Shown: positions 19,984 to 29,227 of the stretch, one piece after another
How positions within the stretch are numbered: position 1 is the stretch's first letter
How the letters are laid out: each line of letters begins with the position of its first letter
Assembly: GCF_023718305.1 (NCBI RefSeq)
Contig: NZ_QEYO01000015.1
Location: 1-64,000 of the forward strand
Length of the DNA: 64,000 bases
Source: Gramella sp. AN32
Lineage (GTDB): Bacteria; Bacteroidota; Bacteroidia; Flavobacteriales; Flavobacteriaceae
Direction: 5' to 3'
Made by a program: the position numbers and the translations under genes
The notes under the pieces: generated by a model
The model's input: the letters and a program-made list of their open reading frames with translations, nothing else
What the model was told of the DNA's origin: nothing
The model's database searches: none

Positions 19984-22900
19984 ATGGTGCCGATTAAAAG
20001 CAATCTTCGAATTCTCCTTATCTGCTTATTTGTTGTGGGCTGTGGAAATGAAGACAAAGAGAATACCATGTTTGAATCTTTAGGATCTTCTGAAACAGGA
20101 ATTGATTTCACTAATGAGATTATTGAAACAGAGGAGTTGAATGTGATGCAATATGAATATATGTATAATGGTGCAGGGGTAGGGGTAGGAGATTTTAATG
20201 ATGACCAGCTTCCTGATCTTTATTTTACTTCAAATACAGGAGAAAATAATCTTTATCTTAATAAAGGAAATTTTAAGTTTCAAAATATAACAGCTTTATC
20301 CGGCACTTCAGGTAAGGAAGGCTGGAAGACAGGTGTTGCTATTGCAGATGTAAATGCAGATGGTTTACTGGATATTTACGTATGTTATTCAGGATTGGGC
20401 AGCAAAAAAAATCGATCAAATCAATTATTTATAAACAAGGGACCAAATAAAGATGGGATTCCTCAATTTAAAGACGAGGCAAAAGATTTTGGCCTCGAGG
20501 CAGAAGGGAGCTTTAGTACACAGGCAGTCTTTTTTGATTATGATTTGGATGGAGATCTTGATATGTTTTTATTGAATCATTCAAAAGAATACTACTCCCC
20601 ATTTTACAATAGCACCAAACTTCGAAATACCAGGCATCCTTATTTCGGGAATGCTCTGTACCGCAATAATAATGGAACTTTTCAAAATGTTAGTGAAAAA
20701 GCAGGTATTCATGGTAGCGGATTGAATTTTGGATTGGGAGTTTCCATAAGTGATATTAATGAGGATAATTGGCCAGATATTTATATTTCCAATGATTATG
20801 TGGAGCAGGATTTCTTTTACCTGAATAATAAAGATGGAACATTTACGGATGTTTCTAAGAATTCCTTTGGACATATATCTCAATTTTCCATGGGAAACAA
20901 TGCCGCCGATTTGAATAATGACGGACATGTAGACCTGGTAACTTTAGATATGCTTCCCGAAGATAATTACAGGCAAAAAATTTTAAAAGGTGCTGATGAA
21001 TATGATAAATATCACCTGGCTATAGATAGTGGATATCATAAGCAGCAAATGCGAAACATGTTACAGCTTAACCGGGGGATAGATACATTAGGTATACCGC
21101 AATTTAGTGAGATAGGGCAGTTGTCTGGAATTTCGAATACCGATTGGAGCTGGGCACCGCTTATTGCCGATTTTAATAATGATGGTATCAAGGATATTTT
21201 CATAACCAATGGATATTTAAGAGATTATACCAACAGAGACTTTATGAAATTTGAAGTCAATACGGCAGTAGCAAAAGTGAGAAAGCAAGGTGGAGATTTA
21301 TTCGGCGACAAGGGAAAAGAAAAATATTCAGATGTTATTTTTGAACTGATTAAAAAAATGCCTTCTACCAAGATTTCAAACTATATGTTTGAGAATCAAA
21401 ATGGGATGATTTTTAAAAACGTGGCAGAGAAATGGGGAGTATCCACGCCCTCAGTTTCAACAGGGGCCGCCTATGCCGATCTGGACAATGACGGAGATTT
21501 AGATTTGATTGTTTCCAATACTAACGACCCGGTTGCTATTTACAGAAATCATGTTGATAAAAAGAAAAATAATTACCTTAAAATAAAACTAAAAGGCGAC
21601 GGTAAAAATACGTATGCTTTGGGTTCTAAAGTTTGGGTGAAAACCGATTCGTCTATACAATTCCTTGAAAATTATAATGTTCGGGGCTATCAGTCTTCTG
21701 TGGATCCTGTCCTTTTCTTTGGACTGGGAAAATCTAAAAATGCAGAAATAAAAATTCAATGGCCAGATGGTCGTATAACTACTGTAAACAATGTAAAACC
21801 GAATAAGTTTCTTCAGTTTGATCAGTCTAAATCTGTTTCTAAGGAAACTGAAACCAGGATTTTACCGAATAAAATTTTCCAAGAAATAAAGAATTCGGGA
21901 ATTAATTTTAAGCATATAGAAAATAAATATATAGATTTTAAAGTGAATCGCCTGGCACTGAAACAGAGCTCTATGTCTGGACCGAAAATATCTGTTGGGG
22001 ATGTAAATGGAGATGGTAACGACGATTTGTTTATAGGAGGTTCCATTGGTCAGCCGGACGTATTATTCATTTCTGATATTTCAGGCCACTTTACCAATGC
22101 TAATGAAAAGTTTTGGGCCTCAACTAAAGCTATGGAAACTACTGGCTCCACATTTTTTGACGCTGATCGTGATGGAGATATGGATTTATACGTTGTGAGT
22201 GGGGGTAGTCAGGTTGATGATGATCCATCAGGTTTGATGGACAGGCTATATATAAATGATGGACAGGGGAATTTCAGTCTGGTTGGTGATCATGTTTTGC
22301 CACCGGCTTATTCTAATGGTAGTGTTGTAACTGCGGGAGATTTTGATCGTGATGGAGATGATGATCTTTTTGTTGGTGGCGGGAGCAAACCCGGCAGCTA
22401 TCCAGATTCTTCCCTGGGGGGTATACTTAGGAATGATAGTGATGCTAATGGGATCAGTTTTACGATCGCTACTAAAGAGGTCAATTCAGAATTGAGACAA
22501 CCCGGTTTGGTAACCGATGCCCTCTGGGAAGATATCAATGGAGATGAATGGTTAGATCTTATACTCATAGGAGAATGGATGCCCATAAGGATCTTTATTA
22601 ACGAAAAGGGTATCCTAGCAGAGAAAACAAAAGAATACGGACTCGAAAAAAGCAACGGGCTCTGGCAGAGCATGGAAAGAGCAGATATGGATGGTGATGG
22701 AGATATCGATTTCATAGTTGGTAATATGGGATCTAACCTCCCTTTCAAGGTTTCTGAAGAAGAACCGCTTGAAGCCTATATTGGTGATTTTACTGGAGAA
22801 GGAGTGAACAGTTCTGTGATTAGCAACTATATTCAGGGAGATCGTTATCCTATCGCAAACTTAGATGAGTTACAGGATGCTTTTCCCTTGATAAAAAAGA

Positions 22901-23361
22901 AATTTCTAAAGTACGAGCAATATGCTACCGCAACATTAAAAGATATTTTTACTGAAGAAAAGTTGAATAAGGCAAAACATTTAAATGTTTTTCAACTTAA
23001 GAGCCTTTATTTGGAGAATATGGGTGGGCATTTCAGAATGCATATATTACCGTTAGAAGTGCAGTTTTCTGCTATTCAGGGAATCATTGTTAAAGATTTC
23101 ACTGGGGATGGCATAAAGGATGTCTTCTTAGCAGGAAACTATTATCCTTTTAAAGTAGAATACGGTCCCAGTGATGCCGGAAAAGGCCTATTATTGAGAG
23201 GAAATGGGGCAGGTGAATTTAAGACGATCAAAAATGATGAATTAGGGGTATGGGTTGATGGAGACGTGAGGGATGCTGAAATATTAAACCATAAAAATGA
23301 TACTTATATAATTGTATCAAAAAACAGTGATAGTATACAAATATTAAGATGTATCAAGTAA
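19984..23361 (+). CDS. Large FG-GAP/VCBS repeat lipoprotein with ASPIC/UnbV domain
   Basis: A 1125-residue lipoprotein (lipobox FVVGC). I count about thirteen calcium-binding-like motifs of the DxNxDGxxDL type in two groups: DFNDDQLPDL, DVNADGLLDI, DYDLDGDLDM and others before residue 520, and DVNGDGNDDL, DADRDGDMDL, DFDRDGDDDL and others after residue 670. They form beta-propeller blades. Between them lies an ASPIC/UnbV-type domain (YALGSKVWVKT, NVRGYQSSVDPVLFFGLG, IKIQWPDGR). Such CRTAC1-like proteins are often encoded next to SusCD pairs in Bacteroidota and are assumed to bind glycan or protein at the surface; no enzymatic activity is established. It is separated from susD by a terminator and 198 bp. 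Confidence 0.85.
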   Translation: MVPIKSNLRILLICLFVVGCGNEDKENTMFESLGSSETGIDFTNEIIETEELNVMQYEYMYNGAGVGVGDFNDDQLPDLYFTSNTGENNLYLNKGNFKFQNITALSGTSGKEGWKTGVAIADVNADGLLDIYVCYSGLGSKKNRSNQLFINKGPNKDGIPQFKDEAKDFGLEAEGSFSTQAVFFDYDLDGDLDMFLLNHSKEYYSPFYNSTKLRNTRHPYFGNALYRNNNGTFQNVSEKAGIHGSGLNFGLGVSISDINEDNWPDIYISNDYVEQDFFYLNNKDGTFTDVSKNSFGHISQFSMGNNAADLNNDGHVDLVTLDMLPEDNYRQKILKGADEYDKYHLAIDSGYHKQQMRNMLQLNRGIDTLGIPQFSEIGQLSGISNTDWSWAPLIADFNNDGIKDIFITNGYLRDYTNRDFMKFEVNTAVAKVRKQGGDLFGDKGKEKYSDVIFELIKKMPSTKISNYMFENQNGMIFKNVAEKWGVSTPSVSTGAAYADLDNDGDLDLIVSNTNDPVAIYRNHVDKKKNNYLKIKLKGDGKNTYALGSKVWVKTDSSIQFLENYNVRGYQSSVDPVLFFGLGKSKNAEIKIQWPDGRITTVNNVKPNKFLQFDQSKSVSKETETRILPNKIFQEIKNSGINFKHIENKYIDFKVNRLALKQSSMSGPKISVGDVNGDGNDDLFIGGSIGQPDVLFISDISGHFTNANEKFWASTKAMETTGSTFFDADRDGDMDLYVVSGGSQVDDDPSGLMDRLYINDGQGNFSLVGDHVLPPAYSNGSVVTAGDFDRDGDDDLFVGGGSKPGSYPDSSLGGILRNDSDANGISFTIATKEVNSELRQPGLVTDALWEDINGDEWLDLILIGEWMPIRIFINEKGILAEKTKEYGLEKSNGLWQSMERADMDGDGDIDFIVGNMGSNLPFKVSEEEPLEAYIGDFTGEGVNSSVISNYIQGDRYPIANLDELQDAFPLIKKKFLKYEQYATATLKDIFTEEKLNKAKHLNVFQLKSLYLENMGGHFRMHILPLEVQFSAIQGIIVKDFTGDGIKDVFLAGNYYPFKVEYGPSDAGKGLLLRGNGAGEFKTIKNDELGVWVDGDVRDAEILNHKNDTYIIVSKNSDSIQILRCIK

Positions 23362-23708
23362 TCTTATTGATTCTCCGCTCAATGAAGGGCTTATATCCTA
23401 GTGAGTAAATATATCCCATGTTGATGGAGCTGGACTTAATAATTTATCTTATATATGACCTGGTGATGGAGTCAAAAAGAGATTTAGCTAAAAATCGGCA
23501 GTTAAATTTTTGTCAACAACCTGCCCGGGAATTGCTTTTTCGCCAATGGGTTGTACATAACCTACACCCCTGTTTTCCTGAAGGGTAACTTTGCTAAGAT
23601 ACTTTCGTCTTTCGATTACGAGCAGCATTCTTCCTATCTTATGGTATAGTATATCCCGAGTGTTACATACCGCCCAACTTCAACAGTACGTTTTTATTCC
23701 AGTATATA
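23362..23708. other. Intergenic region between convergent PULs
   Basis: 347 bp between two genes that end toward each other. I see no intact gene and no clear terminator, although a spurious frame runs antisense into the end of the GH43 gene. The stretch is somewhat GC-richer around 23520-23590 (AACCTGCCCGGG, ACACCCCTGTTTTCC). Confidence 0.5.
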
Positions 23709-24881
23709 TCAATTATCCTCAAAAAATGACAAATCCCATTCGCTCTTCCACCTTATTACGGGTTTTCCGTTTTCCCATTCAATGGGTAACCAGATATAAC
23801 GTCCATCTATATGATTATCAGGATTCCAGCGGTCGGCCATAAAGATAAAAGCATCTTCTTTTCCCTGTGCGGGAAGGATGAACGTGCTTTGTGAATAGAA
23901 GGTTTTATCAGCATCTTCTCCTTTAGCCGGATTACCTAAGGCCGTCCATTTACCCATAATTGAATCTGCTACAAATGACCTTGCGGGATTGGGATCCCAG
24001 CCTGTAAGTCCGGAAGTTATCATATAGTATTTTCCCTCTTTTTCAAAAATAGCAGGTGCCTCATTTTGACCTCCAACCTGAACGCGTTTCCATTTACCTG
24101 TAAAATTTAAATAATCATCGGTAAGCTCTGAAATGTGTAGCGTCTGATTTTCTTCCGAAGAATGAATATGATAGGCAGTTCCATCTTTGTCTACATAAAC
24201 AGTCATATCTCTGGCCATTTGTCCTTCTTGAAAATCGCGACGCACAAACATTCCTTCATTAAGAGCCTTATGCCATTTTGGAGTCCACCATTCTTCAGGA
24301 TCACCACCATCAAGGCTTTCTTTCCATTCTTCCTTATAATTCAATGGCCATTCTCCGGCATTGGGGCGGTAAGATCTTATATATTTAAATGGACTCGTAG
24401 GAGTATCACTTACAGCTAAACCGGTTCTTGCCGCGCTATAACCCTGTCCTTTCAATTCTAAGTGAAACCACATTATATATTTCTCGGTTTTTTCGTTGTA
24501 AATTACCTTGGGACGCTCCATAACGCTGCCTGTGGTAATTTCCGAATCATGATTCTTTTCAACGGCAAGTGCTACACCTTCCTTTTTCCAGTTATAAAGA
24601 TCTGTTGAGGAGTAGACATTGATACCGACTTGTGCCGTGCTTCCTTTTCCTTTGTGTTCACCATACCAATAATACGTGCCTGTGCTGTCTTCATAATAAA
24701 TGCCGCCTCCATGAGCATTAATATGTGCGCCCTCCATGTCCCTCCAAATTTCGCCTGGATGAAAAGCTGAATACTTCTTGTTTTCTTCTGTTTGTTTCTT
24801 CTCCTGCCCAGATGACAATTTACAGGAGGTAAAAAGAAGGGTAAAACAAATTAGAATATAGAGTATATTTTGTTTTTCCAT
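23709..24881 (-). CDS. GH43-like lipoprotein of the AHGGG type
   Basis: A 390-residue lipoprotein (lipobox LLFTSC). It has a GH43-type propeller in which the usual N-terminal DP motif is not visible. Instead it starts with EIWRDMEGAHINAHGGGIYY followed by GTYYWYGEHK. This start is typical of the GH43 branch that includes exo-beta-1,3-galactanases (subfamily 24) and relatives such as subfamily 34. Other landmarks are VMERPKVIYNEKTEKYIMWFH, QNEAPAIFEKEGKYYMITSG (probable acid Glu) and FYSQSTFILP. A galactan-active enzyme would match the neighbouring GH16 and GH2 genes; the exact specificity cannot be read. It is the last gene of the minus-strand PUL 2. Confidence 0.75.
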   Translation of the reverse strand: MEKQNILYILICFTLLFTSCKLSSGQEKKQTEENKKYSAFHPGEIWRDMEGAHINAHGGGIYYEDSTGTYYWYGEHKGKGSTAQVGINVYSSTDLYNWKKEGVALAVEKNHDSEITTGSVMERPKVIYNEKTEKYIMWFHLELKGQGYSAARTGLAVSDTPTSPFKYIRSYRPNAGEWPLNYKEEWKESLDGGDPEEWWTPKWHKALNEGMFVRRDFQEGQMARDMTVYVDKDGTAYHIHSSEENQTLHISELTDDYLNFTGKWKRVQVGGQNEAPAIFEKEGKYYMITSGLTGWDPNPARSFVADSIMGKWTALGNPAKGEDADKTFYSQSTFILPAQGKEDAFIFMADRWNPDNHIDGRYIWLPIEWENGKPVIRWKSEWDLSFFEDN

Positions 24882-25041
24882 TGCTGTATATCTTTAGTGT
24901 TCGTAAATCTTTAAGTACTGATATTGGTGAAAACAGGGTATAGCTCTCATCATATTTTCCACAGAATATTTTCTGAGGAAAACTTTATTTCCAAAACAAG
25001 GAACACAACTGTTTTCTGATCTTCAAAAATTTCATCATTAA

Positions 25042-25899
25042 TTATTTTTTCTGAAAAACTCTTACATCAATCATATATTTTCCGGGAAATTCTGATTTTG
25101 AAGGATCTCCACCATTTCCGCCAATTGCCATATTCAGTAAGATATAGTGAGGCTGATGAAAAGGATTAAACCCATCAGGATTGGTAGTAGATGCTAAATC
25201 AATTTCATTCAACAATTCATCGTCCAGGTATATTCTGATGTAATCCTCCGTCCAGTCCATTTTCCATATATGAAATTTCTGCGACCACCTTGGATCTTTA
25301 TCTATAAATTTTGAGAAGGGAATTTTTTCACTGTCCCATGAAACATGTTCCTCACTGCCTTTCCAGGCAGCGTTTGCCAGAATTGCCGATTCGTGATTCA
25401 CCAGATAAAATTCCATAATATCAATCTCACCGTTAGATGGCCAGGGTTTATGAACACCAAGAGTCCAGATAGCCGGCCACATACCTCGGGAAGTATCAAT
25501 CTTTGCTTTTACCTCCATCACCCCATATTTAAAGCTGTATTTTCCGTTGGTATTAATGCTGGAAGAAGTATATTCTGCATATTCACGATTTTTTCCCCAA
25601 TCCGGACTATTGACCTTAAACCTGTCATTTTTAACCTGTTCCCTGCGTCCTTCAATTATGAGAAACCCGTCTTTAACAGAAGCATTATCTTGCTGATACC
25701 ATTGTAGTTCTTCATTTCTCACAAAACCCTGTTCATATGACCAAAATTCAGGATCCGGATCGCCGGTGGTATTAAATTCATCAGCCCAAACCAATTTGTA
25801 GCCTTTAGGGATATTCATCTTTTCCTGAGAAAAACAAAATAGATTTAAGCCCAACACAGTCAACATTAAAATCTTACGCTTCATAAAGTATAATTTCAT
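25042..25899 (-). CDS. GH16 endo-beta-glucanase/galactanase
   Basis: A 285-residue secreted GH16 enzyme. Signal peptide MKRKILMLTVLGLNLFCFSQ follows an in-frame upstream Met, so the real start may be the second ATG, five codons in. The double-Glu active-site motif is GEIDIMEF (Glu nucleophile and Glu acid/base around the Asp), with the bulged E-x-D-x-x-E form of laminarinase-type GH16. Supporting motifs are WADEFN, RNEELQWYQ, GMWPAIWTLG, WPSNGEID, and HYILLNMAIGGNGGDP. It cuts internal beta-linkages, beta-1,3-glucan or beta-1,3-galactan. Context with GH43 AHGGG-type and GH2 genes favours a galactan or arabinogalactan, but laminarin cannot be excluded. Confidence 0.88.
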   Translation of the reverse strand: MKLYFMKRKILMLTVLGLNLFCFSQEKMNIPKGYKLVWADEFNTTGDPDPEFWSYEQGFVRNEELQWYQQDNASVKDGFLIIEGRREQVKNDRFKVNSPDWGKNREYAEYTSSSINTNGKYSFKYGVMEVKAKIDTSRGMWPAIWTLGVHKPWPSNGEIDIMEFYLVNHESAILANAAWKGSEEHVSWDSEKIPFSKFIDKDPRWSQKFHIWKMDWTEDYIRIYLDDELLNEIDLASTTNPDGFNPFHQPHYILLNMAIGGNGGDPSKSEFPGKYMIDVRVFQKK

Positions 25900-25982
25900 A
25901 GGTCTATTTTAGTTTTAATAAACTATCCCCGGGAACTATGAATCACCACAGGGATAGCTTAAATCACACATATAAAACCATT

Positions 25983-28900
25983 TTATTCGATCAGGGAAAT
26001 TGTATAGGTATAACTATACTGGTCTTTCAGTAAAAGATATTGCTCATGAGGCATCGCACCCCAGCTGTTGTCACCTCCCAGTCCGCGTTGTTTTAGGTCT
26101 ATGTGAAGGAATATTTTATCCTGTGGCTCCAGGTCGGTAGGGTGGCGTTGTGCCTTCCATTTGCCGGGATCCAACTGTTCAGTAGGGATATTAAGAGCGC
26201 TAAAACCCAGGGGCTGTGCGCCTTCAATTTTTATACCCTTGCCCTTTCCATCTAAAAGACTTAGCCATCGTGTATCGGTTTTATAACCTGATTCCTGTGG
26301 CCGGATATATGTCCAGGTAAACTGGTTGGCTACTTTATCTTTATATTTTCCTAAAAACGAGGCATTATTTCTGTCGCTATAGTTTTCCCAAGGACCTCTA
26401 CCGTAATAACTTAAATTCTCATAATCTCCAGGAAGTATCATCCTCATTCCAAATCTGGGAATTTCCGGCAAGTCTTTTCCTTTTAAGTCTATACTTGCAG
26501 TAACTTCTATATTACCATTATTCCTGATTAAATAAGATACTTTGTAGGGAAAAGAAATCGTATCTGAAAGTTTATAATTTACCGTAATGGGCAGTCCTTT
26601 CTCAGTAGCTTTTCCTATTTCAACATGTTCTACCTCTGCCTCTTTAGTAGCATCTTTCCAGAAGATTAATTTTCTGGGCATTCCATTTCCAAAATCATTA
26701 TCTGTGGGGGCACGCCAGAAATAAGGCTCCGGGAATTGTGAAATCAACTGTGATGAGGTTTCTTTAAAAGTATATTTCTGAAGTTTACCAGTCTCAAGAT
26801 TGAATTCCCCGGAAATTTTATCAGTGTTAAAAGTGAGGAGCTTATTTTTCACAGAATGCTTTAATCTTTCAGAATTTGAAGCTTCGGAAGAAGTGAAATA
26901 GTTATTCTCTCCTAGTTTAAACTGGGCTCTCGCGATTTCATGGTGTTCAGGGACTAATGCTGACCTCTCTTTAGTGTAAGTATAGAGATTCAGAAAATAT
27001 TCTTTGTTTACGTCCATTTTCGGAAGCTCTAAACGAATAGTTTTCCGTTCATCGGGCGCAAGGCTAATTTCGAAGTTTTCTTTTTCAACAATTTCACCAT
27101 TCGCAATCAATTGCCATTCAAAATCGTAATTTTTTAGATCCGTAAAATTGAATTTATTAGTGACTGAAAGTGTCTGACTATCTGTAAGTTCAAATTTGAT
27201 ATTCTGATAGACTTTTTTCACCTCCTGTAAGGCGGGGTGAGGTTCCCTTGCCGCATCTACTAAGCCGTTTGCATTAAAATTCTGGTCATTTTGAAGTTCT
27301 TCTCCGCCAAGGTCACCCCCATAAGCCCAAAACATTTTACCATCCTTAGTATGAGTTTCTAAACCCTGATCAACCCAATCCCATATAAAACCTCCCTGCA
27401 TTTTCGGACTACTATCGATAATATCCCAATATTCCTGAAAATTCCCGTTACTATTTCCCATGGCATGGGAATATTCACACAAAATGTAAGGCCGTTCCTG
27501 GGTATCATCTTCAGCATATTTTTTCATGCTTTGGATACCCGCGTACATAGGGGCGACGATATCTGTATTCCTGTTTTCCCCGGCTTGTTCAAATTGGACC
27601 ATTCTGGTAGTGTCACGCTGTTTGATCCAATCATAGGCATCATAAAAAATCTGACCGTTCCCACTTTCGTTCCCTAGCGACCATATGATAATGGAAGGAT
27701 GGTTTTTGTCCCTTTCTACCATTCTTTTTACTCTATCTAAATGTGCAGGAGCCCATTCGGGTAGGTAAGCCGGGTGTTTAGATTTGTCAAAACCTCCCTG
27801 CCATTCGGCGCCCATTGCATGGGTTTCAATATTGGCTTCATCTACCAGGTACATTCCATATTCATCTGCAAGTTCGTAAAGCTCAATACCATGTGGATAA
27901 TGGCTCATTCTAATTGCATTGATATTATTCTGCTTCATCAGTTCAATATCCCTGATCATCATCACCCTGTCTGGAACGTGGCCTTTGGTACCGTGGTGTT
28001 CGTGCAGGTTTACTCCTTTTACGGTGATAGGTTCCCCGTTAACCATTAGCTGAGCGTCTTTGATTTCCACTTTTCTAAAACCTGTTTTTCCTGAAATTGT
28101 CCCAATATTTTTCCCTTTTTCATCTGAAAGCGTGATCTGGTAAGAATAAAGATTGGGAAATTCCCCGCTCCATTTTTCCGCTTTCTGGATGGTGGATGAA
28201 AATTCCACATTTTCATCAGCTGATAATTTCTTTTTTTCTTCTGAAAAAACCTTTTCACCTTCAGGGCTAAAAAGTTCAATTTTTACTGCAGGTTTTTTTA
28301 TTTTACTGTCCTTAAATTTTCGAAGGTCTACGCTTAAGTTGAAGATTCCGTCTTCATATGTGTCATCCAGATTAGCGTTAACCCAGTAATCCCAAATGGT
28401 GGTTTTGGGCATGGCCTGTAGGTAAACATCCCTTTCAATTCCACTTAAACGCCAGAAATCCTGGTCTTCCAGATAACTCCCGTCATGCCACCTAAACACT
28501 TGTACAGCTAATAAATTCTCACCTTTTTCTAGATAGGGGGTAATGTTAAATTCCGCCGGGGTTTTGGAAGCTTTGGTCATCCCCACTTTTTTTCCATTCA
28601 AATAAACCTGCGCGTATCCCGAAATAGAACCAAAATGAAGGATGATTTCTTTTTCATTCCAATCTTGTGGTATGGTAAAACCAGTTCTATAGCTGCCTAC
28701 AGGATTGTATTTCTCATCTATATAAGGTGGATTCTTAGGGAAAGGATAGGTAACGTTGGTGTAAATAGGAATATCAAAACCTTCGAGTTCCCAGTTTGAA
28801 GGTACTGTTATATTTTTCCAATTTTCATCGTTTAAACCTGCTTTATAAAAATCTTCAGGTCTTTGCCCGGGAGTTTTAACAATGTTGAATTTCCAGGTGC

Positions 28901-29108
28901 CGTTCAAACTTTGGTAATATTCTGATTCGGTTTTACTGGCTTTTTTAGCGGTAAGTTCATTTTTGTACAATACAAACTGGGCACGGGCCCCTTCTTTATT
29001 CTGGTCTAATTTTTCCGGGTTTTCCCACTCGTTTTGCTTTTCCTGAGCCGTTCCCATTACAGTGATCAGGATACTAAATACCATTAAGACGGTCTTTTTC
29101 ATTTTCAA
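25983..29108 (-). CDS. GH2 beta-galactosidase, LacZ-type
   Basis: A 1041-residue secreted or periplasmic GH2 enzyme with signal peptide (KKTVLMVFSILITVMGTAQ). Domain order is the LacZ one: sugar-binding jelly roll (YQSLNGTWKFN, PSNWELEGFDIPIY), immunoglobulin-like domains, TIM barrel with KGVNLHEHHGTKG, acid/base Glu in WSLGNESGNG and nucleophile Glu in YILCEYSHAMGNSNG, and the small C-terminal beta-galactosidase domain (FWRAPTDNDFGNGMP, YYGRGPWENYSDR). It would remove terminal beta-galactose from oligosaccharides released by the endo-enzymes of PUL 2. Length and motifs are complete. The gene lies 84 bp upstream of the GH16 gene on the same strand. Confidence 0.93.
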   Translation of the reverse strand: MKMKKTVLMVFSILITVMGTAQEKQNEWENPEKLDQNKEGARAQFVLYKNELTAKKASKTESEYYQSLNGTWKFNIVKTPGQRPEDFYKAGLNDENWKNITVPSNWELEGFDIPIYTNVTYPFPKNPPYIDEKYNPVGSYRTGFTIPQDWNEKEIILHFGSISGYAQVYLNGKKVGMTKASKTPAEFNITPYLEKGENLLAVQVFRWHDGSYLEDQDFWRLSGIERDVYLQAMPKTTIWDYWVNANLDDTYEDGIFNLSVDLRKFKDSKIKKPAVKIELFSPEGEKVFSEEKKKLSADENVEFSSTIQKAEKWSGEFPNLYSYQITLSDEKGKNIGTISGKTGFRKVEIKDAQLMVNGEPITVKGVNLHEHHGTKGHVPDRVMMIRDIELMKQNNINAIRMSHYPHGIELYELADEYGMYLVDEANIETHAMGAEWQGGFDKSKHPAYLPEWAPAHLDRVKRMVERDKNHPSIIIWSLGNESGNGQIFYDAYDWIKQRDTTRMVQFEQAGENRNTDIVAPMYAGIQSMKKYAEDDTQERPYILCEYSHAMGNSNGNFQEYWDIIDSSPKMQGGFIWDWVDQGLETHTKDGKMFWAYGGDLGGEELQNDQNFNANGLVDAAREPHPALQEVKKVYQNIKFELTDSQTLSVTNKFNFTDLKNYDFEWQLIANGEIVEKENFEISLAPDERKTIRLELPKMDVNKEYFLNLYTYTKERSALVPEHHEIARAQFKLGENNYFTSSEASNSERLKHSVKNKLLTFNTDKISGEFNLETGKLQKYTFKETSSQLISQFPEPYFWRAPTDNDFGNGMPRKLIFWKDATKEAEVEHVEIGKATEKGLPITVNYKLSDTISFPYKVSYLIRNNGNIEVTASIDLKGKDLPEIPRFGMRMILPGDYENLSYYGRGPWENYSDRNNASFLGKYKDKVANQFTWTYIRPQESGYKTDTRWLSLLDGKGKGIKIEGAQPLGFSALNIPTEQLDPGKWKAQRHPTDLEPQDKIFLHIDLKQRGLGGDNSWGAMPHEQYLLLKDQYSYTYTISLIE

Positions 29109-29227
29109 TTGTTTCGCTGAATATTCCTTACTTCTCTACTTTTTACTAAACTTGATATTTTCAAAATTCTACCATTTGCCTAAAAAGACGAATCAGAAAA
29201 AAAGTAAGCATACGCGGTTTTTAATTT

